From Pantoea sp. RIT-PI-b (lineage in GTDB: Bacteria > Pseudomonadota > Gammaproteobacteria > Enterobacterales > Enterobacteriaceae), in the NCBI RefSeq assembly GCF_001187905.1, contig NZ_LGIS01000014.1, forward strand, positions 62,001 through 126,000: a stretch of 64,000 nt of DNA, read 5' to 3'. Position 1 is the stretch's first letter; each line of letters opens with the position of its first letter. The translations under genes were made by a program, and so were the position numbers. Positions 37,044 to 47,133 of the stretch are shown piece by piece. Under the pieces are notes generated by a model. The model worked only from the letters and a program-made list of their open reading frames with translations, did no database searches and was not told where the DNA came from.

Positions 37044-38363
37044 ATGATTAAAAGCATTTTAGCCCTGTTTCTGGGCACGATGACGTTCGCCGCTGTGGCG
37101 GACGATAGCGCTGCGGACGCATTGGTGAAACGCGGCGAGTATCTGGCGCGCGCCGGCGACTGCGTAGCGTGTCACAGCGCGCAGGGCGGTCAGGCGTTTG
37201 CCGGTGGACTGCCTATGGCGACGCCGATCGGCACCATTTATTCCACCAACATCACGCCGGATAAAGCCACCGGCATTGGCGACTACAGCTACGACGATTT
37301 CCAGAAAGCGGTGCGTCACGGCGTAGCGAAAAACGGCGATACGCTGTATCCGGCGATGCCGTATCCGTCGTATGCGGTGGTCAGCGATGACGACATGAAG
37401 GCGCTGTATGCCTACTTCATGCACGGCGTGCAGCCGGTGGCGCAGGCCAACAAAGAGAGCGACATTCCATGGCCACTGTCGATGCGTTGGCCGCTCTCGA
37501 TCTGGCGCGGTATCTTTGCGCCGGACGTGAAAGCGTTCCAACCAGCGGCTCAGGAAGATCCGCAGTTGGCTCGCGGTCGCTATCTGGTGGAAGGTCTTGG
37601 CCACTGTGGTGCCTGCCACACGCCACGCAGCATCACCATGCAGGAAAAAGCGCTTAACAACGACGAAGGCAATAACTATCTTGCCGGCAGCAGCGCGCCG
37701 ATTGACGGCTGGACCGCCAGCAACCTGCGTGGCGACAACCGCGATGGTTTAGGTCGCTGGAGCGAAGACGATCTCAAGCAGTTCCTGCGCTTTGGCCGTA
37801 ACGATCACACCGCCGTGTTTGGTGGCATGACCGACGTGGTGCAGCACAGCCTGCAATATCTGAGCGACGAGGATATCAGCGCGATTGCAAAATATCTGAA
37901 ATCACTCGGCGCAAAAGATCCGAATCAGGCGGTGTTTAAGCAGGATGACGCGGTCGCCAAGGCGTTGTGGAAAGGTGACGATAGCCAGCCAGGCGCATCG
38001 ACCTATGTCGATAGCTGTGCTGCGTGCCACAAAACCGACGGCAGCGGTTATCAACGCTTCTATCCGGCGCTGCGCGGTAATCCGGTGGTGATGGCTGACG
38101 ATCCAACCTCGCTGATCCACATTGTGCTGGTGGGCGGTACTTTGCCTGGCGTGCAAGGTGCACCAACGGCAATCACCATGCCGGCATTCGGCTGGCGCAT
38201 GAACGATCAGCAGGTGGCGGATGTGGTGAACTTTATCCGTGGCAGCTGGGGCAATGGCGTGAAGTCGAGCGTATCGGCGAAGGATGTGGCGGCGCTACGT
38301 AAAGACGAAACCGTGCAGTCAAAACAGGGCAGTGCGGATATTAAGGTGCTGGAAGGGCAGTAG
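37044..38363 (+). CDS. Gluconate 2-dehydrogenase, triheme cytochrome c subunit
   Basis: Membrane-anchored cytochrome (439 residues) that passes electrons from the FAD subunit to ubiquinone. A Sec signal peptide ends AVADD. Three heme-binding CxxCH motifs are visible: CVACH at 40-44, CGACH at 188-192 and CAACH at 325-329. Candidate Met axial ligands sit in AMPYP (after heme 1) and TMPAFGWRM (after heme 3). AAGGA precedes the ATG. The order gamma-FAD-cytochrome is the usual one in Pantoea, Erwinia and Pseudomonas. The operon ends at a family D repeat. Confidence 0.94.
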   Translation: MIKSILALFLGTMTFAAVADDSAADALVKRGEYLARAGDCVACHSAQGGQAFAGGLPMATPIGTIYSTNITPDKATGIGDYSYDDFQKAVRHGVAKNGDTLYPAMPYPSYAVVSDDDMKALYAYFMHGVQPVAQANKESDIPWPLSMRWPLSIWRGIFAPDVKAFQPAAQEDPQLARGRYLVEGLGHCGACHTPRSITMQEKALNNDEGNNYLAGSSAPIDGWTASNLRGDNRDGLGRWSEDDLKQFLRFGRNDHTAVFGGMTDVVQHSLQYLSDEDISAIAKYLKSLGAKDPNQAVFKQDDAVAKALWKGDDSQPGASTYVDSCAACHKTDGSGYQRFYPALRGNPVVMADDPTSLIHIVLVGGTLPGVQGAPTAITMPAFGWRMNDQQVADVVNFIRGSWGNGVKSSVSAKDVAALRKDETVQSKQGSADIKVLEGQ

Positions 38364-38377
38364 CTTTTGCTCGCTGT

Positions 38378-38529
38378 ACCCCATCCCGTCCTTCCCCCAC
38401 AAGTGGGGGAAGGAGACGCTGCCACATGCAGCATCAAAACTAACATATGGCATCATCTTCCTCCCCCACTTGTGGGGGAGGACCGAGGAGGGGGACAGCC
38501 AGCACGATCTGGGACAGCCAGCACGATCT
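38378..38529 (+). repeat. Palindromic element, family D, plus a 19-bp tandem duplication
   Basis: Two arms: CCTTCCCCCACAAGTGGGGG and its near-inverse CCCCCACTTGTGGGGGAGG, about 55 bp apart. They are followed by GGGACAGCCAGCACGATCT repeated twice in exact tandem at 38492-38510 and 38511-38529. The element lies between the convergent cytochrome and MFS genes. A single arm of the same family is inside the MFS gene at 39163-39212. Confidence 0.8.
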
Positions 38530-38539
38530 GATGCCATCT

Positions 38540-39967
38540 TCAAATATTCTCCAAATCCATGCCACGGGTTTTCGGCCCGTAAATTCCTACCGATAGCATC
38601 ACAATCAACATGCTCAGCACGATAAAGGCGATCACGCCCTGGCTGCCGGCATACTGCAAAATAATGCCAATCAAAATACTGCTGAACACCGTGGACAGGC
38701 GGCTAAACGAATAGCAGAAACCCACCGCGCGGGCGCGAATGTGCGTCGGGAAAATCTCCGTCTGATAAGCGTGATAGCTAAACGTCAGCCATGCGTTGCT
38801 GTAAGTAATCAGGAAACCGCAGATGATCATCAGCACCGGATTGGTCATAAAAGCGAACAGCGTGCCGAACACCACCGTCATCAGCGACGAAAAAACAATC
38901 TGCCATTTGTTCTCGAGCTTATCGGCGTAGCGGCTGCAAATCAGCGAGCCGAGCGGGTAAGCCAGGGTAATGAAAAAGGCATACAGCAGGCTGTGCGTGA
39001 CGGTCGCGCCTTTGCCCGACAGCAGCGCCGGCAGCCAGTTGCCGAAGCCAAAGAAGCCAATCGCCTGGAAGAAGTTCATCACCACCAGCATCAGCGTGCG
39101 CTTGCGATAGGCCGGTGCCCAAATCTCACTAAAACGCCCGTGTTTCGGTTGATTCGTTGCCTGCTGTCCCCCATCCCGGCCTTCCCCCACAAGTGGGGGA
39201 AGGGGAGAAGAGATGCCACAGCGTTGCTCCATCGCACTCAGCACCTGATGCGCCTCCTGATGGCGCCCTTGTTGCGCCAGCCAGCGCGCAGATTCCGGCA
39301 GGTTTTTACGGATCAGCCAGATCACCAGCGAGCAAACGGCACCGGCAATCACCACCCAGCGCCAGCCTTCGAGGCTGAGAATGGTTTGCGGCACCAGCCA
39401 CCATGACATCAGCGCCACCGCCGGTACCGACAGAAACTGAATAAAGAATGAGAAGGCGAACGCGCGGCTACGCAGATGGGCTGGCACCCATTCGGAGAGA
39501 TAGGTGTCGATGGTCACCAGCTCCACGCCGAGACCAATGCCAACCAGGAAGCGGAACAGGATAATCATCTCCGCGCTCTGCTGGAACGCCATCAGTAAAG
39601 AAAACACGCCGTACCACGCCAGCGCGCACATAAAGGTGAGACGACGGCCAAAGCGATCGGCATAGGGCGCGAGCAGGCTGGCACCGACGAAAAGACCAAG
39701 GAAAGTGGCGGAAGCAAACGCCGCCTGATCGCCGATGCCGAACACCCCCGCAGAACCGGTATGAAACACGCCCGCGGCGACCAGTCCGGAGCTAATGTAG
39801 CCGGTTTCAAACAGATCGTAGAGTTCGAAGAAGCCGCCGAGCGCCAGCAGCGTGATAAAGCGCCACAAGCCTGCGGAAGAGGGCAGCGCATCAATGCGCC
39901 CGGCTAAGGTGCGGCGATCCGCTGCGATGTGATCGTTCGCCATCCCTGTCGACGTGATTGTTGTCAT
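38540..39967 (-). CDS. MFS transporter (metabolite:H+ symporter type) with a repeat-derived loop
   Basis: Inner-membrane transporter of 475 residues with 12 spans in two halves. ADRFGRRLTFMCALAWYG and LVGIGLGVELVTIDTYLSEW place it in the sugar/organic-acid symporter branch (Pfam Sugar_tr or MFS_1). The substrate is unknown. The central cytoplasmic loop carries ISSPLPPLVGEGRDGGQQAT, which is the translation of a family D intergenic repeat (39163-39212). The insertion is in frame and the rest looks intact. A GAGG lies 11 bases before the ATG; another ATG eight codons in is possible. Confidence 0.85.
   Translation of the reverse strand: MTTITSTGMANDHIAADRRTLAGRIDALPSSAGLWRFITLLALGGFFELYDLFETGYISSGLVAAGVFHTGSAGVFGIGDQAAFASATFLGLFVGASLLAPYADRFGRRLTFMCALAWYGVFSLLMAFQQSAEMIILFRFLVGIGLGVELVTIDTYLSEWVPAHLRSRAFAFSFFIQFLSVPAVALMSWWLVPQTILSLEGWRWVVIAGAVCSLVIWLIRKNLPESARWLAQQGRHQEAHQVLSAMEQRCGISSPLPPLVGEGRDGGQQATNQPKHGRFSEIWAPAYRKRTLMLVVMNFFQAIGFFGFGNWLPALLSGKGATVTHSLLYAFFITLAYPLGSLICSRYADKLENKWQIVFSSLMTVVFGTLFAFMTNPVLMIICGFLITYSNAWLTFSYHAYQTEIFPTHIRARAVGFCYSFSRLSTVFSSILIGIILQYAGSQGVIAFIVLSMLIVMLSVGIYGPKTRGMDLENI
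39163..39212 (-). repeat. Family D repeat inside a coding sequence
   Basis: About 50 bp containing CCTTCCCCCACAAGTGGGGG, nearly identical to the copy at 38378 onward. It lies wholly within the MFS gene, in frame, and encodes about 17 residues of the loop between the two halves of the transporter. Confidence 0.85.
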
Positions 39968-40157
39968 TGTTGTGTAAACCTCGGTGTTTGCAGAACCCGC
40001 TGACGGCTGAGATGAGTTTTAAAAATAATTAACCGTTAGCAAGCGAAGGAATAGCAGGATAATAAATTCGTAACGGGTTGCCGAGAGGCGCCACGGTGAC
40101 ATTTTGGCAACATGCGTTGCAGTTCACAGAAGTGTGATCGCCATCCATGGCGCAGGG

Positions 40158-41678
40158 TTAGTGCAGGCTGGGATAAACGCCCGGACCAATCGGTAAACCC
40201 AATGCGTACCATGCCAGCAGTAGCACAATCCAGGCGCTGAAGAACACCAGCGGATAAGGGAAGATCAGCACGTAATAGGTGCCGAGCTGCGCATCTTTTT
40301 GATAGCGCTGCAGGAAGCCGAGGAACAGCGGCAGGAATGGCGACATCGGTGCCAGCGGCAACACCGCGGAATCGGCGATGCGGAAAATCATCTGCGCGAA
40401 GGCCGGATGGAAGCCCAGCAGCATAAACATCGGCACGAATACCGGTGCCAGGATCGACCAAATAGCCGATCCGCTGGCGATGAACATGCACAGGAATGCC
40501 GACAGGAACATCAGGCCAAGAAAGGCCGGGGCACCGCTAATCCCGGCGCTCTCCAGCACATCGGTTAGGCCGATGGCCATGAACTTGCCCATGTTGCTCC
40601 AGTTAAAGAAGGCAACAAACTGCGACAGCGGAAACACCATCACAATAAAGCCTGCCATGCTCTTCATCGGATCCACCAGCAGCTGCGGAATATCATCCGG
40701 GCGGCGGATCTGCTTCGTCACCGCACCGTAGGCAATGGCTACCACGAAGAAGAACAGGATGATGATCGGCACAATGCCCTGAATAAATGGCGAGGGAATG
40801 ATGCCGCCACTTTTTGGATCGCGCAGCGGCGCGTGTTCCGGCACCACCAGCAGCGCCATTAGTGCGATAAACGCCAGCGCAGCGATACCTGCGGCCTTCA
40901 GGCCGCGATTCTCCAGCGCGGTGAGCGGCGGCAGGCGATCGTTATTGCCGCCGTTCCATGCTGGCAGACGCGGTTCGACGAATTTATCCGTCAACAGCGC
41001 GCCAGCGATGGTCAGCACAATCACCGAACTGGCCATAAAGAACCAGTTATCGATAACGCTGACGTGCACGGTATCGCTCACCGCTTTGGCGGCTTCGGTA
41101 CTGATGCCAGACAGCAGCACATCGGTGGTCACAATCAGCAGGTTGGCGGTAAAGCCGGACGCTACGCCGGCAATCGCCGCCAGCAGACCCGCCACCGGAT
41201 GCCGTCCCACGGCGAGGAAAATCAGCGCGCCGAGCGGCGGCATCACCACCAGCGCCGCATCGGATGAGATGTGGCTGAAGAAGGCGATAAACAACACCAT
41301 GTAGCTGGCGTAACGACGGCTGACGCGCGAGGCCATTTTCACCATCAGCGACTGCAGTAAGCCGACTTTTTCCGCTAATCCCGCGCCAATCACCAGCGCC
41401 AGAATCGATCCCAGCGGCGTAAATCCGCTGAAGTTTTTGATGATGTTGGGCAGGATCCACTGAATTCCGGCGACGCTCAGCAGGTTATTCACCCGCACCA
41501 GCTCGCCGTTAGTGGGATTCTTCACCGCCACGTCGAGGCTGCTGATAATCGCCGTGGCGACCATCAGTACCACAATCAAATAGACGAACAGTAAGAAGGG
41601 ATTCGGCACTTTATTGCCGACGCGCTCAATCCAGCTAAACAGCTTTCCGGGGCTGCGGTTCTCCGTGGTGGCTTCCAT
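40158..41678 (-). CDS. abgT: p-Aminobenzoyl-glutamate transporter AbgT
   Basis: Inner-membrane importer of 506 residues that brings in the folate breakdown product p-aminobenzoyl-glutamate. It matches the AbgT family along its length: WIERVGNKVPNPFLLFVYL at the N-terminus, FFSHISSDAALVVMPPLGAL in the middle and ADSAVLPLAPMSPFLPLFLG in the conserved hairpin. GAGGA lies before the ATG. In E. coli abgA, abgB and abgT are adjacent; here abgT is 192 bp from abgB, with a family B repeat between, so coupling may be weaker. Confidence 0.93.
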   Translation of the reverse strand: MEATTENRSPGKLFSWIERVGNKVPNPFLLFVYLIVVLMVATAIISSLDVAVKNPTNGELVRVNNLLSVAGIQWILPNIIKNFSGFTPLGSILALVIGAGLAEKVGLLQSLMVKMASRVSRRYASYMVLFIAFFSHISSDAALVVMPPLGALIFLAVGRHPVAGLLAAIAGVASGFTANLLIVTTDVLLSGISTEAAKAVSDTVHVSVIDNWFFMASSVIVLTIAGALLTDKFVEPRLPAWNGGNNDRLPPLTALENRGLKAAGIAALAFIALMALLVVPEHAPLRDPKSGGIIPSPFIQGIVPIIILFFFVVAIAYGAVTKQIRRPDDIPQLLVDPMKSMAGFIVMVFPLSQFVAFFNWSNMGKFMAIGLTDVLESAGISGAPAFLGLMFLSAFLCMFIASGSAIWSILAPVFVPMFMLLGFHPAFAQMIFRIADSAVLPLAPMSPFLPLFLGFLQRYQKDAQLGTYYVLIFPYPLVFFSAWIVLLLAWYALGLPIGPGVYPSLH

Positions 41679-41772
41679 AGGTCAATCCTCGTCAGTCGTC
41701 TTGTTATGTTTGCATGCCCACTTGGGGGCTATATTTTTTTGTTTTAAGGTGGTTTTTACTGCTCGTACATAT

Positions 41773-41853
41773 CGTAGCGGCGCAATTTATTGCGCAATAT
41801 CTGGATGGGCACGGAGTCGCCATTCAAATGCGCGATGAATCGCGCCGCTACGG
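41773..41853 (+). repeat. Palindromic intergenic repeat, family B
   Basis: 81 bp bounded by CGTAGCGGCGCAATTTATTG and GCGATGAATCGCGCCGCTACGG, which form a long imperfect hairpin. It is inserted between abgB and abgT. Three more copies are at 47430, 50152 and 61178. Confidence 0.8.
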
Positions 41854-41870
41854 ATGGTGCTTATTACTGC

Positions 41871-43316
41871 TTAGGAAGCTAATTTCGACGGCGTTACATC
41901 TGCTGGAATTGGGCAGACGTAAGGCTGTTCGCGGCGCACGCGTTGGAACTCCTCGCGGCAGCGCGCCAGCGCCTCGTCATCCTGCAGCAAGGTCAGTGCG
42001 GTTGCGGCCATCACTTTTGCCGCCAGACACATGCCTTTATGGGCGATTGACGTGCGGCCCTGCGCCACCAGTTGCCAGGTGTGCAGCGGCGTACCAAAGG
42101 CGAAGCAGGGCGCGAAACACTGCGCGGTCGGCGTTACCCAGCTGACATCGCCGACGTCGGTTGAGCCGTAAAGCAGCTCGCGCGTCACTGCATAAGGCGC
42201 TACCTCATCCATCAGAATCTTATCGCCCAGTGCCTCGGTCCAGGCGACGCCCGCTTCACCGCCGGTGCGTGCCGCATTGAGGCGCGCGTTGCGCAGATCG
42301 TCTTTGCTCAGCGTGGCACGAATCTCGGCGGCGAACGCCTGCTCCGCTTCGCTGTAGTCAGGCAAACCAAACTGATGCAAATAGCGCTCCATTACGCCTT
42401 CCAGCGCGCGATTCGGCACGTAATTGGAGCAGGCTTTATCGAAGCGTACCGTCATCTGCGTGTCGGTCATCAGCGCCGCGCCTTTAGCGATGTTAATCAC
42501 GCGCTGATAAATATCCTGCGCCTGATCGAGCTGCGGCGCGCGAATCAGGTACAGCACTTCGGCGTCGGCTTGCACCACATTGGGCGAAACGCCGCCCGCG
42601 TTGGTCACCGCATAGTGCAGCCGCGCTTCCTGCACGATGTGCTCGCGCAGGAAGTTGGCGCCGGTGTTCATCAGTGTCACCGCATCCAACGCGCTGCGTC
42701 CCAGATGCGGAGAGTTTGCCGCATGCGCCGCGACACCTTTAAAGCGGAAAGCTGCCTGAATATTGGCCAGCGTGCTGAGGTTGAACATGCCGCTAAAGCC
42801 TTCAGGATGCCAGGTGACCGCCGCATCAACGTCATCGAACAGGCCTTCGCGCACCATAAAGGTTTTGCCGGAGCCGCCTTCTTCACCCGGACAGCCGTAA
42901 AAGCGCAGCGTGCCGCGCTGGCCGTGCTCTGCCCACCAGGCCTTGATGGCGAAGGCGGCGGCTAAACCGGCGGTGCCGAGCAGATTGTGGCCGCAGCCGT
43001 GACCGTTGCCGTTCTCCACCAGCGGCTGCGGCGTGGCGCAGCCCGATTGCTGGCTTAAACCCGCCAGCGCATCGAACTCGCCCAGAATGGCGATCACCGG
43101 TTTACCGCTGCCGATGCTGGCAATAAACGCGGTGTCGATATTGCCGACGCCGCGCTCCACGACAAAACCTTCCTGCTCCAGCGCATCGGCCAGCAGCGCG
43201 GCCGATAGTGTCTCCTCAAACCGGGTTTCCGGCACGTCCCAGATGGCGTCGCTAAGAGCGCTAAAGCGCGGCTGGTTTTGGTTGATGTAGTGATTAATAA
43301 ATTCGCTGTGGCTCAT
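41871..43316 (-). CDS. abgB: p-Aminobenzoyl-glutamate hydrolase subunit AbgB
   Basis: M20 family peptidase of 481 residues. Together with AbgA it cleaves p-aminobenzoyl-glutamate to p-aminobenzoate and glutamate in the cytoplasm. The metal site includes [15 protein letters not shown] and [17 protein letters not shown]. The dimerisation lid lies around residues 180-300. [19 protein letters not shown] provides the late metal ligand region. The start overlaps the abgA stop by 4 bp, so it is translated with abgA. Confidence 0.93.
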   Translation of the reverse strand: MSHSEFINHYINQNQPRFSALSDAIWDVPETRFEETLSAALLADALEQEGFVVERGVGNIDTAFIASIGSGKPVIAILGEFDALAGLSQQSGCATPQPLVENGNGHGCGHNLLGTAGLAAAFAIKAWWAEHGQRGTLRFYGCPGEEGGSGKTFMVREGLFDDVDAAVTWHPEGFSGMFNLSTLANIQAAFRFKGVAAHAANSPHLGRSALDAVTLMNTGANFLREHIVQEARLHYAVTNAGGVSPNVVQADAEVLYLIRAPQLDQAQDIYQRVINIAKGAALMTDTQMTVRFDKACSNYVPNRALEGVMERYLHQFGLPDYSEAEQAFAAEIRATLSKDDLRNARLNAARTGGEAGVAWTEALGDKILMDEVAPYAVTRELLYGSTDVGDVSWVTPTAQCFAPCFAFGTPLHTWQLVAQGRTSIAHKGMCLAAKVMAATALTLLQDDEALARCREEFQRVRREQPYVCPIPADVTPSKLAS

Positions 43317-44626
43317 CGTTTGCCTCCAAACTGGGCTTGATTGAGTGCCAGCGTCGCCAGCGTCTGTACCGCGGTGGCCATGATCGCCTCGTCGAAATCG
43401 AACTTCGCGTTATGGTGGCCTGCCGCCAGCTCGCAGCCGAAAATCACGTAGGAGGATTGGCCGCCGCGCTGCTGCACGCGCTCCAGCATGTAGGTGGCGT
43501 CTTCAGAGCCTGCCGCCTGCTGTTTGGTATCGACCACTGAAGTGAAAATGCCCAGCGCCTCGGCCTGCTGGTGGATGAATGCCACCCACGGCTGGCTTGG
43601 CGTGCAGCTACGGGCGCCGCCCATCAGCTTCACATCGTATTCAACGCCGTACATCGCCGCCGCACCGGCGATCACACGCAGCGCCTGCTGATAGATATCG
43701 TCGTTGACATCATTGCTCGCGCCGCGCGTCTCCACCTTCATGAGCGCGTAGTCGGGTACCACGTTGCGTCCCGAGCCAGCCTGTAATACGCCGACGTTAA
43801 CGCGCGCTACGCCGCCGCTGTGCTGCGGCAAATTATGCAGTGCCAGCGTGGCCTGCGCCGCCGCCAGCAAGGCGTTGCGCCCCTCTTCCGGTTTGCCGCC
43901 GGCGTGCGCGCCGACTCCGGTGAAATTCACATCCAGCTTGGTGGTGGCGAGGAAGCTGTCGCTGCCGCAGACGATTTCACCGGCAGGCACGCCGGTGCCG
44001 AGGTGAATGGCGGTAAACAGATCGACATCATCCACCACGCCCGCTGCGACCATCGCTTTGGCGCCGCGGACGCCTTCTTCCGCCGGTTGGAAGATGATTT
44101 TAAGCGTGCCGCTCAGCTGATCTTTCATCTCCATTAACACGCCCGCCAGCGCCAGGCCGATGGTGGTGTGGCCGTCGTGACCGCAGGCGTGCATCATGCC
44201 GGCATTACAGGAGGCAAAACCTTCGCGCGTCGGCAGATGATCGCTCGCGCGGCTTTCGTTTTGATCGAGTGCATCCATATCAACGCGAAACCCCATTACC
44301 GGGCCCGGACGACCGGTTTCCAGCGTCGCCACCACGCCACAAAATCCGCCGGAGAAGTGCTTGATCCACTGCGGCAGCGCACCTTGCTCCAGTGCGCGCG
44401 CTTCCTGTTGCGCCAGCACCTCATCGGAGGGCAATCCCATGCGCGAGTCAGCATCGATCACCTCGCGGCCCAGCTTGAGTTGATAACCAAGACGATGCAG
44501 CTCTTCCGCCACCAGCGTGGCGGTACGGAATTCGAGCCAGCCCGATTCGGCAAAATGGTGCAGATCGCGACGCCAGGCTTGCATCTGTGGCACGCGGGCG
44601 TGAACGAGGTCAGAGAGGGTTTTCAT
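43313..44626 (-). CDS. abgA: p-Aminobenzoyl-glutamate hydrolase subunit AbgA
   Basis: M20 peptidase of 437 residues, partner of AbgB. Family motifs: [32 protein letters not shown] with metal-binding His and Asp, [15 protein letters not shown] with the catalytic Glu, and [15 protein letters not shown] near the end. AAAGGA lies right before the ATG at 44632 but seven bases before the ATG at 44626, so 44626 was chosen. First gene of the abgAB unit, divergent from abgR. Confidence 0.93.
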   Translation of the reverse strand: MKTLSDLVHARVPQMQAWRRDLHHFAESGWLEFRTATLVAEELHRLGYQLKLGREVIDADSRMGLPSDEVLAQQEARALEQGALPQWIKHFSGGFCGVVATLETGRPGPVMGFRVDMDALDQNESRASDHLPTREGFASCNAGMMHACGHDGHTTIGLALAGVLMEMKDQLSGTLKIIFQPAEEGVRGAKAMVAAGVVDDVDLFTAIHLGTGVPAGEIVCGSDSFLATTKLDVNFTGVGAHAGGKPEEGRNALLAAAQATLALHNLPQHSGGVARVNVGVLQAGSGRNVVPDYALMKVETRGASNDVNDDIYQQALRVIAGAAAMYGVEYDVKLMGGARSCTPSQPWVAFIHQQAEALGIFTSVVDTKQQAAGSEDATYMLERVQQRGGQSSYVIFGCELAAGHHNAKFDFDEAIMATAVQTLATLALNQAQFGGKR

Positions 44627-44692
44627 CGGCATTTCCTTTGTGTTGATTTTTTATGCATTCACTCGAATCTACACAATGGTTTTGGTGCGCAT

Positions 44693-44732
44693 AAGATGCG
44701 AATATCTTGCTACTGATAAACAACGGTTATCA
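44693..44732 (+). promoter_or_regulatory. LysR boxes between abgA and abgR
   Basis: Two inverted repeats: AAGAT-N6-ATCTT at 44693-44708 and TGATAA-N7-TTATCA at 44714-44732. The second is a good T-N11-A type LysR site and ends 8 bp before the abgR start. The pair suits autorepression and control of abgAB by AbgR. Confidence 0.6.
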
Positions 44733-44740
44733 TCAAAACT

Positions 44741-45643
44741 ATGTCGGCTAATCTTAAACTTCATCAGCTGCGCGCCTTTGTTGACGTGGCGCGGCAGGGC
44801 AGTATTCGCGCCGCCAGCCGCTTGTCCGGGCTCTCGCAGCCTGCGCTCACCAAGGCGATTCAGGAACTGGAGCTGGCGCTGGGCGCACGACTCTTTGAAC
44901 GGCGCCAGCAGGGCGTCACGTTAACCGACATCGGTGATAACTTTTTTCAGCATGCCAGCCTGGTGCTGGAAGAGTTGCGGGTGGCGCAGGAGGATATTCA
45001 GCAGCGGCTAGGCTTGGCCGGCGGGCGCGTGAATATCGGCGTGGGTGGCAGCATTGCGCGCACCATCATGCCGCAGGTGATCACGCAGTTTCATCGTGAG
45101 TATCCGCTGGTAAAGGTGCGGATTGTCGAAGGCCAGCTGGTGTCGATGGTGCATGAACTGCGCCAGGGCGAGCTGGATTTCACCATCAACACTTACGATC
45201 AAAACCATCTTGATCAGGAACTGGTGTTTGAACGGCTGATGGAGCGGGATTATCAGGTGGTGATGCGCAAAGGGCATCCGATGGCGCACGCGCGCACGCT
45301 GGCAGAGCTGCAGCACTGCGACTGGACGATGCCGACGCCGCAGGGCAGCTACTATCGGTTGCTACACGATATGTTTGGCGAACGCGGCATGGCGCCCAAA
45401 ATTGTGGTGACCTGCGAGACCTTTATGGCCTGCACCAGCCTGGTGGCGCAGAGCGACTTCGTCAGCATTATCTCGCGCGATGTGATTGAAGACCCGACAC
45501 ACGGCGGTCAGCTGATTGCACTTGATCTCGACGAACCGCTGCCGAAGGCCACTTTCTATCTTATCCAGCGCAAAGATACCGCGCTGACGCCGATGAGCGC
45601 CTATATGGCTCAACTGTTCCGCCGCCAATGTCAGCAAAGGTAA
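44741..45643 (+). CDS. abgR: LysR family regulator AbgR
   Basis: Regulator of 300 residues, divergent from abgAB. The helix-turn-helix is QGSIRAASRLSGLSQPALTKAI (about residues 18-39), and the effector domain begins near 93 (VNIGVGGSIARTIMPQVI). The symbol rests on position next to abgA and on family. The Shine-Dalgarno is weak, perhaps because the LysR box overlaps the leader. The signal is probably p-aminobenzoyl-glutamate or a related compound, which is inference. Confidence 0.85.
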   Translation: MSANLKLHQLRAFVDVARQGSIRAASRLSGLSQPALTKAIQELELALGARLFERRQQGVTLTDIGDNFFQHASLVLEELRVAQEDIQQRLGLAGGRVNIGVGGSIARTIMPQVITQFHREYPLVKVRIVEGQLVSMVHELRQGELDFTINTYDQNHLDQELVFERLMERDYQVVMRKGHPMAHARTLAELQHCDWTMPTPQGSYYRLLHDMFGERGMAPKIVVTCETFMACTSLVAQSDFVSIISRDVIEDPTHGGQLIALDLDEPLPKATFYLIQRKDTALTPMSAYMAQLFRRQCQQR

Positions 45644-45721
45644 GAGTGCGGCCTGGCTCGCAGTTGTATAAATAATGCGCACTACACTTGCAGGGGACGT
45701 TCCCTTTTTGGAGTACAGACC

Positions 45722-46153
45722 ATGCAAGTTACCCCGTATGTGTTCTACAACGGTCGCTGTGAAGAGGCGATTGCGTTCTACCTGGCGGCCACCGACGGCG
45801 AGCTGCTGTTTAAGATGACCTATGGCGATATGCCGGATGAAACGCCGGTGGAGGATGAGGGCTGCACCTCAGGCGTGAGCTTTTCACCGGAGCAGATTAT
45901 GCATGCGCATGTGCGCATCGGGCAGGGTGAAATTATGCTGAGTGATGGCGCGCCGCAGGCGGAGTATGGCGGTTTTGCCGTAAGTTTATCCACGCCGGAT
46001 GAAGCGCAAGGCAAGCGTTGGTTTGATGCGTTGTCGGCGGGCGGTAACATCACCAAAAGCTGGGCTCCAACGTTCTGGGCCAACGGTTTTGGCATGTTGA
46101 TCGATAAGTTCGGCGTGCCGTGGATGGTGAATGCGTATAAGCCGCAGATTTGA
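45722..46153 (+). CDS. VOC family protein, PhnB/YjdN-like
   Basis: Cytoplasmic protein of 143 residues with the glyoxalase/vicinal-oxygen-chelate fold of the PhnB branch: TPYVFYNGRCEEAIAFYLAA, MHAHVRIGQGEIMLSDG and WFDALSAGGNITKSWAPTFW. Most members of this branch lack clear metal ligands and their function is unknown. Resistance to electrophiles or a phosphonate link has been suggested. GGAG lies nine bases before the ATG. It follows abgR by 78 bp but is unlikely to be functionally tied to it. Confidence 0.82.
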   Translation: MQVTPYVFYNGRCEEAIAFYLAATDGELLFKMTYGDMPDETPVEDEGCTSGVSFSPEQIMHAHVRIGQGEIMLSDGAPQAEYGGFAVSLSTPDEAQGKRWFDALSAGGNITKSWAPTFWANGFGMLIDKFGVPWMVNAYKPQI

Positions 46154-46173
46154 GTTGGATGCGGTTTGTAACC

Positions 46174-46230
46174 AGGTGCGCATAAATGCGCACCCTACAA
46201 TGTAGGGTCGCCATTAATGGCGACCTTTTT
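46174..46230 (+). repeat. Palindromic intergenic repeat, family A, acting as terminator
   Basis: GGTGCGCATaaATGCGCACC followed by GTAGGGTCGCCATTAATGGCGACC and then TTTTT. The second hairpin plus the T-run looks like a working terminator for the VOC gene. Confidence 0.8.
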
Positions 46231-46266
46231 ACCAAGCGCACCATTTCCCGGCGACCGTTTACTCGA

Positions 46267-47133
46267 TTAGAAGTTGTAACCCACCACCAGGTAGTAACCC
46301 CAGCCGGTTGATTTCACTTCAAACGGACCGTTACCGAAGTTCAGCTCCTGGCCGTCAGCCCACTGGCCGCCGTTGTGGAAATAACGCGCCACGGTAGAAA
46401 CGTGCCAGTGATCGTAGTTCAGCGACAGAATGTGGCTGGAGGCGATGGAGTTGCTGGTGCGTGAACGATCGGACTCATCACGCAGATCTGAACCCCAGTC
46501 GAAGTTGGTGAAGCCGATGTAGCTCAGCTTGCCGCCCCACAGATCGGTAATCGGTACAAAGTATTTCACCTTGAAGCGATAACCATCCCAGCTGTTCTCA
46601 TTCGCCGCACCGTAGTTTTCCCACTGATACTTGGCGTACACGTTGAGCGACAGGCCGATATCGCTGTGCGTATCGATGTCGGTGCCGAGACCCATATACC
46701 AGGTGTTCTGACGGTTATCGCTGTTGCGACCCATGTCATAGATGTAGTTGTTGGCGAAGTACCACTCTTTGAACGGGCCAAAGGAGAGATCGGTGCCGGT
46801 CAGTTTATCAATCGAGAAACGTGGCTCAATTTCCATGAACATCGGCGAACCGTGGTCGAACACGCCGTTAGCGTTGCTGTTGCCGACGCCAAAGAAGTTG
46901 GTCAGATCGAGGTAACCGTAAAAATCGAACCAATCCTTTTTGGCAAAGGCTTCGTATTCGAGATACACGTCGTTATTGAACTGCGGTCCAAAACGAGTGT
47001 GGTAGCTGCCCACCACGTTAACGCTCTGATGCCACCAATCCGAAACGTACTGCGGATCGCTGTCTGCTGCTTGTGCCGCACCAGTCCAGCTACTGGCCAA
47101 TAAGGCCCCTGCTATCAACGCTTTATATTTCAT
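46267..47133 (-). CDS. tsx: Nucleoside-specific channel Tsx
   Basis: Outer membrane channel of 288 residues for nucleosides and deoxynucleosides. The signal peptide is [20 protein letters not shown] with cleavage after AQA. Long blocks match E. coli Tsx: [57 protein letters not shown] and the end YYLVVGYNF. The frame is open 71 codons further. Possible starts are 47133 and 47145; neither has a strong Shine-Dalgarno, and 47133 fits the family best. A perfect CRP site lies about 200 bp upstream. Confidence 0.94.
   Translation of the reverse strand: MKYKALIAGALLASSWTGAAQAADSDPQYVSDWWHQSVNVVGSYHTRFGPQFNNDVYLEYEAFAKKDWFDFYGYLDLTNFFGVGNSNANGVFDHGSPMFMEIEPRFSIDKLTGTDLSFGPFKEWYFANNYIYDMGRNSDNRQNTWYMGLGTDIDTHSDIGLSLNVYAKYQWENYGAANENSWDGYRFKVKYFVPITDLWGGKLSYIGFTNFDWGSDLRDESDRSRTSNSIASSHILSLNYDHWHVSTVARYFHNGGQWADGQELNFGNGPFEVKSTGWGYYLVVGYNF

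Noticed and set aside
38284..38625. 113-codon open frame across the end of the cytochrome c gene
   Set aside because: It reads through a family D repeat and the antisense end of the MFS gene, with no ribosome-binding site or conserved content.
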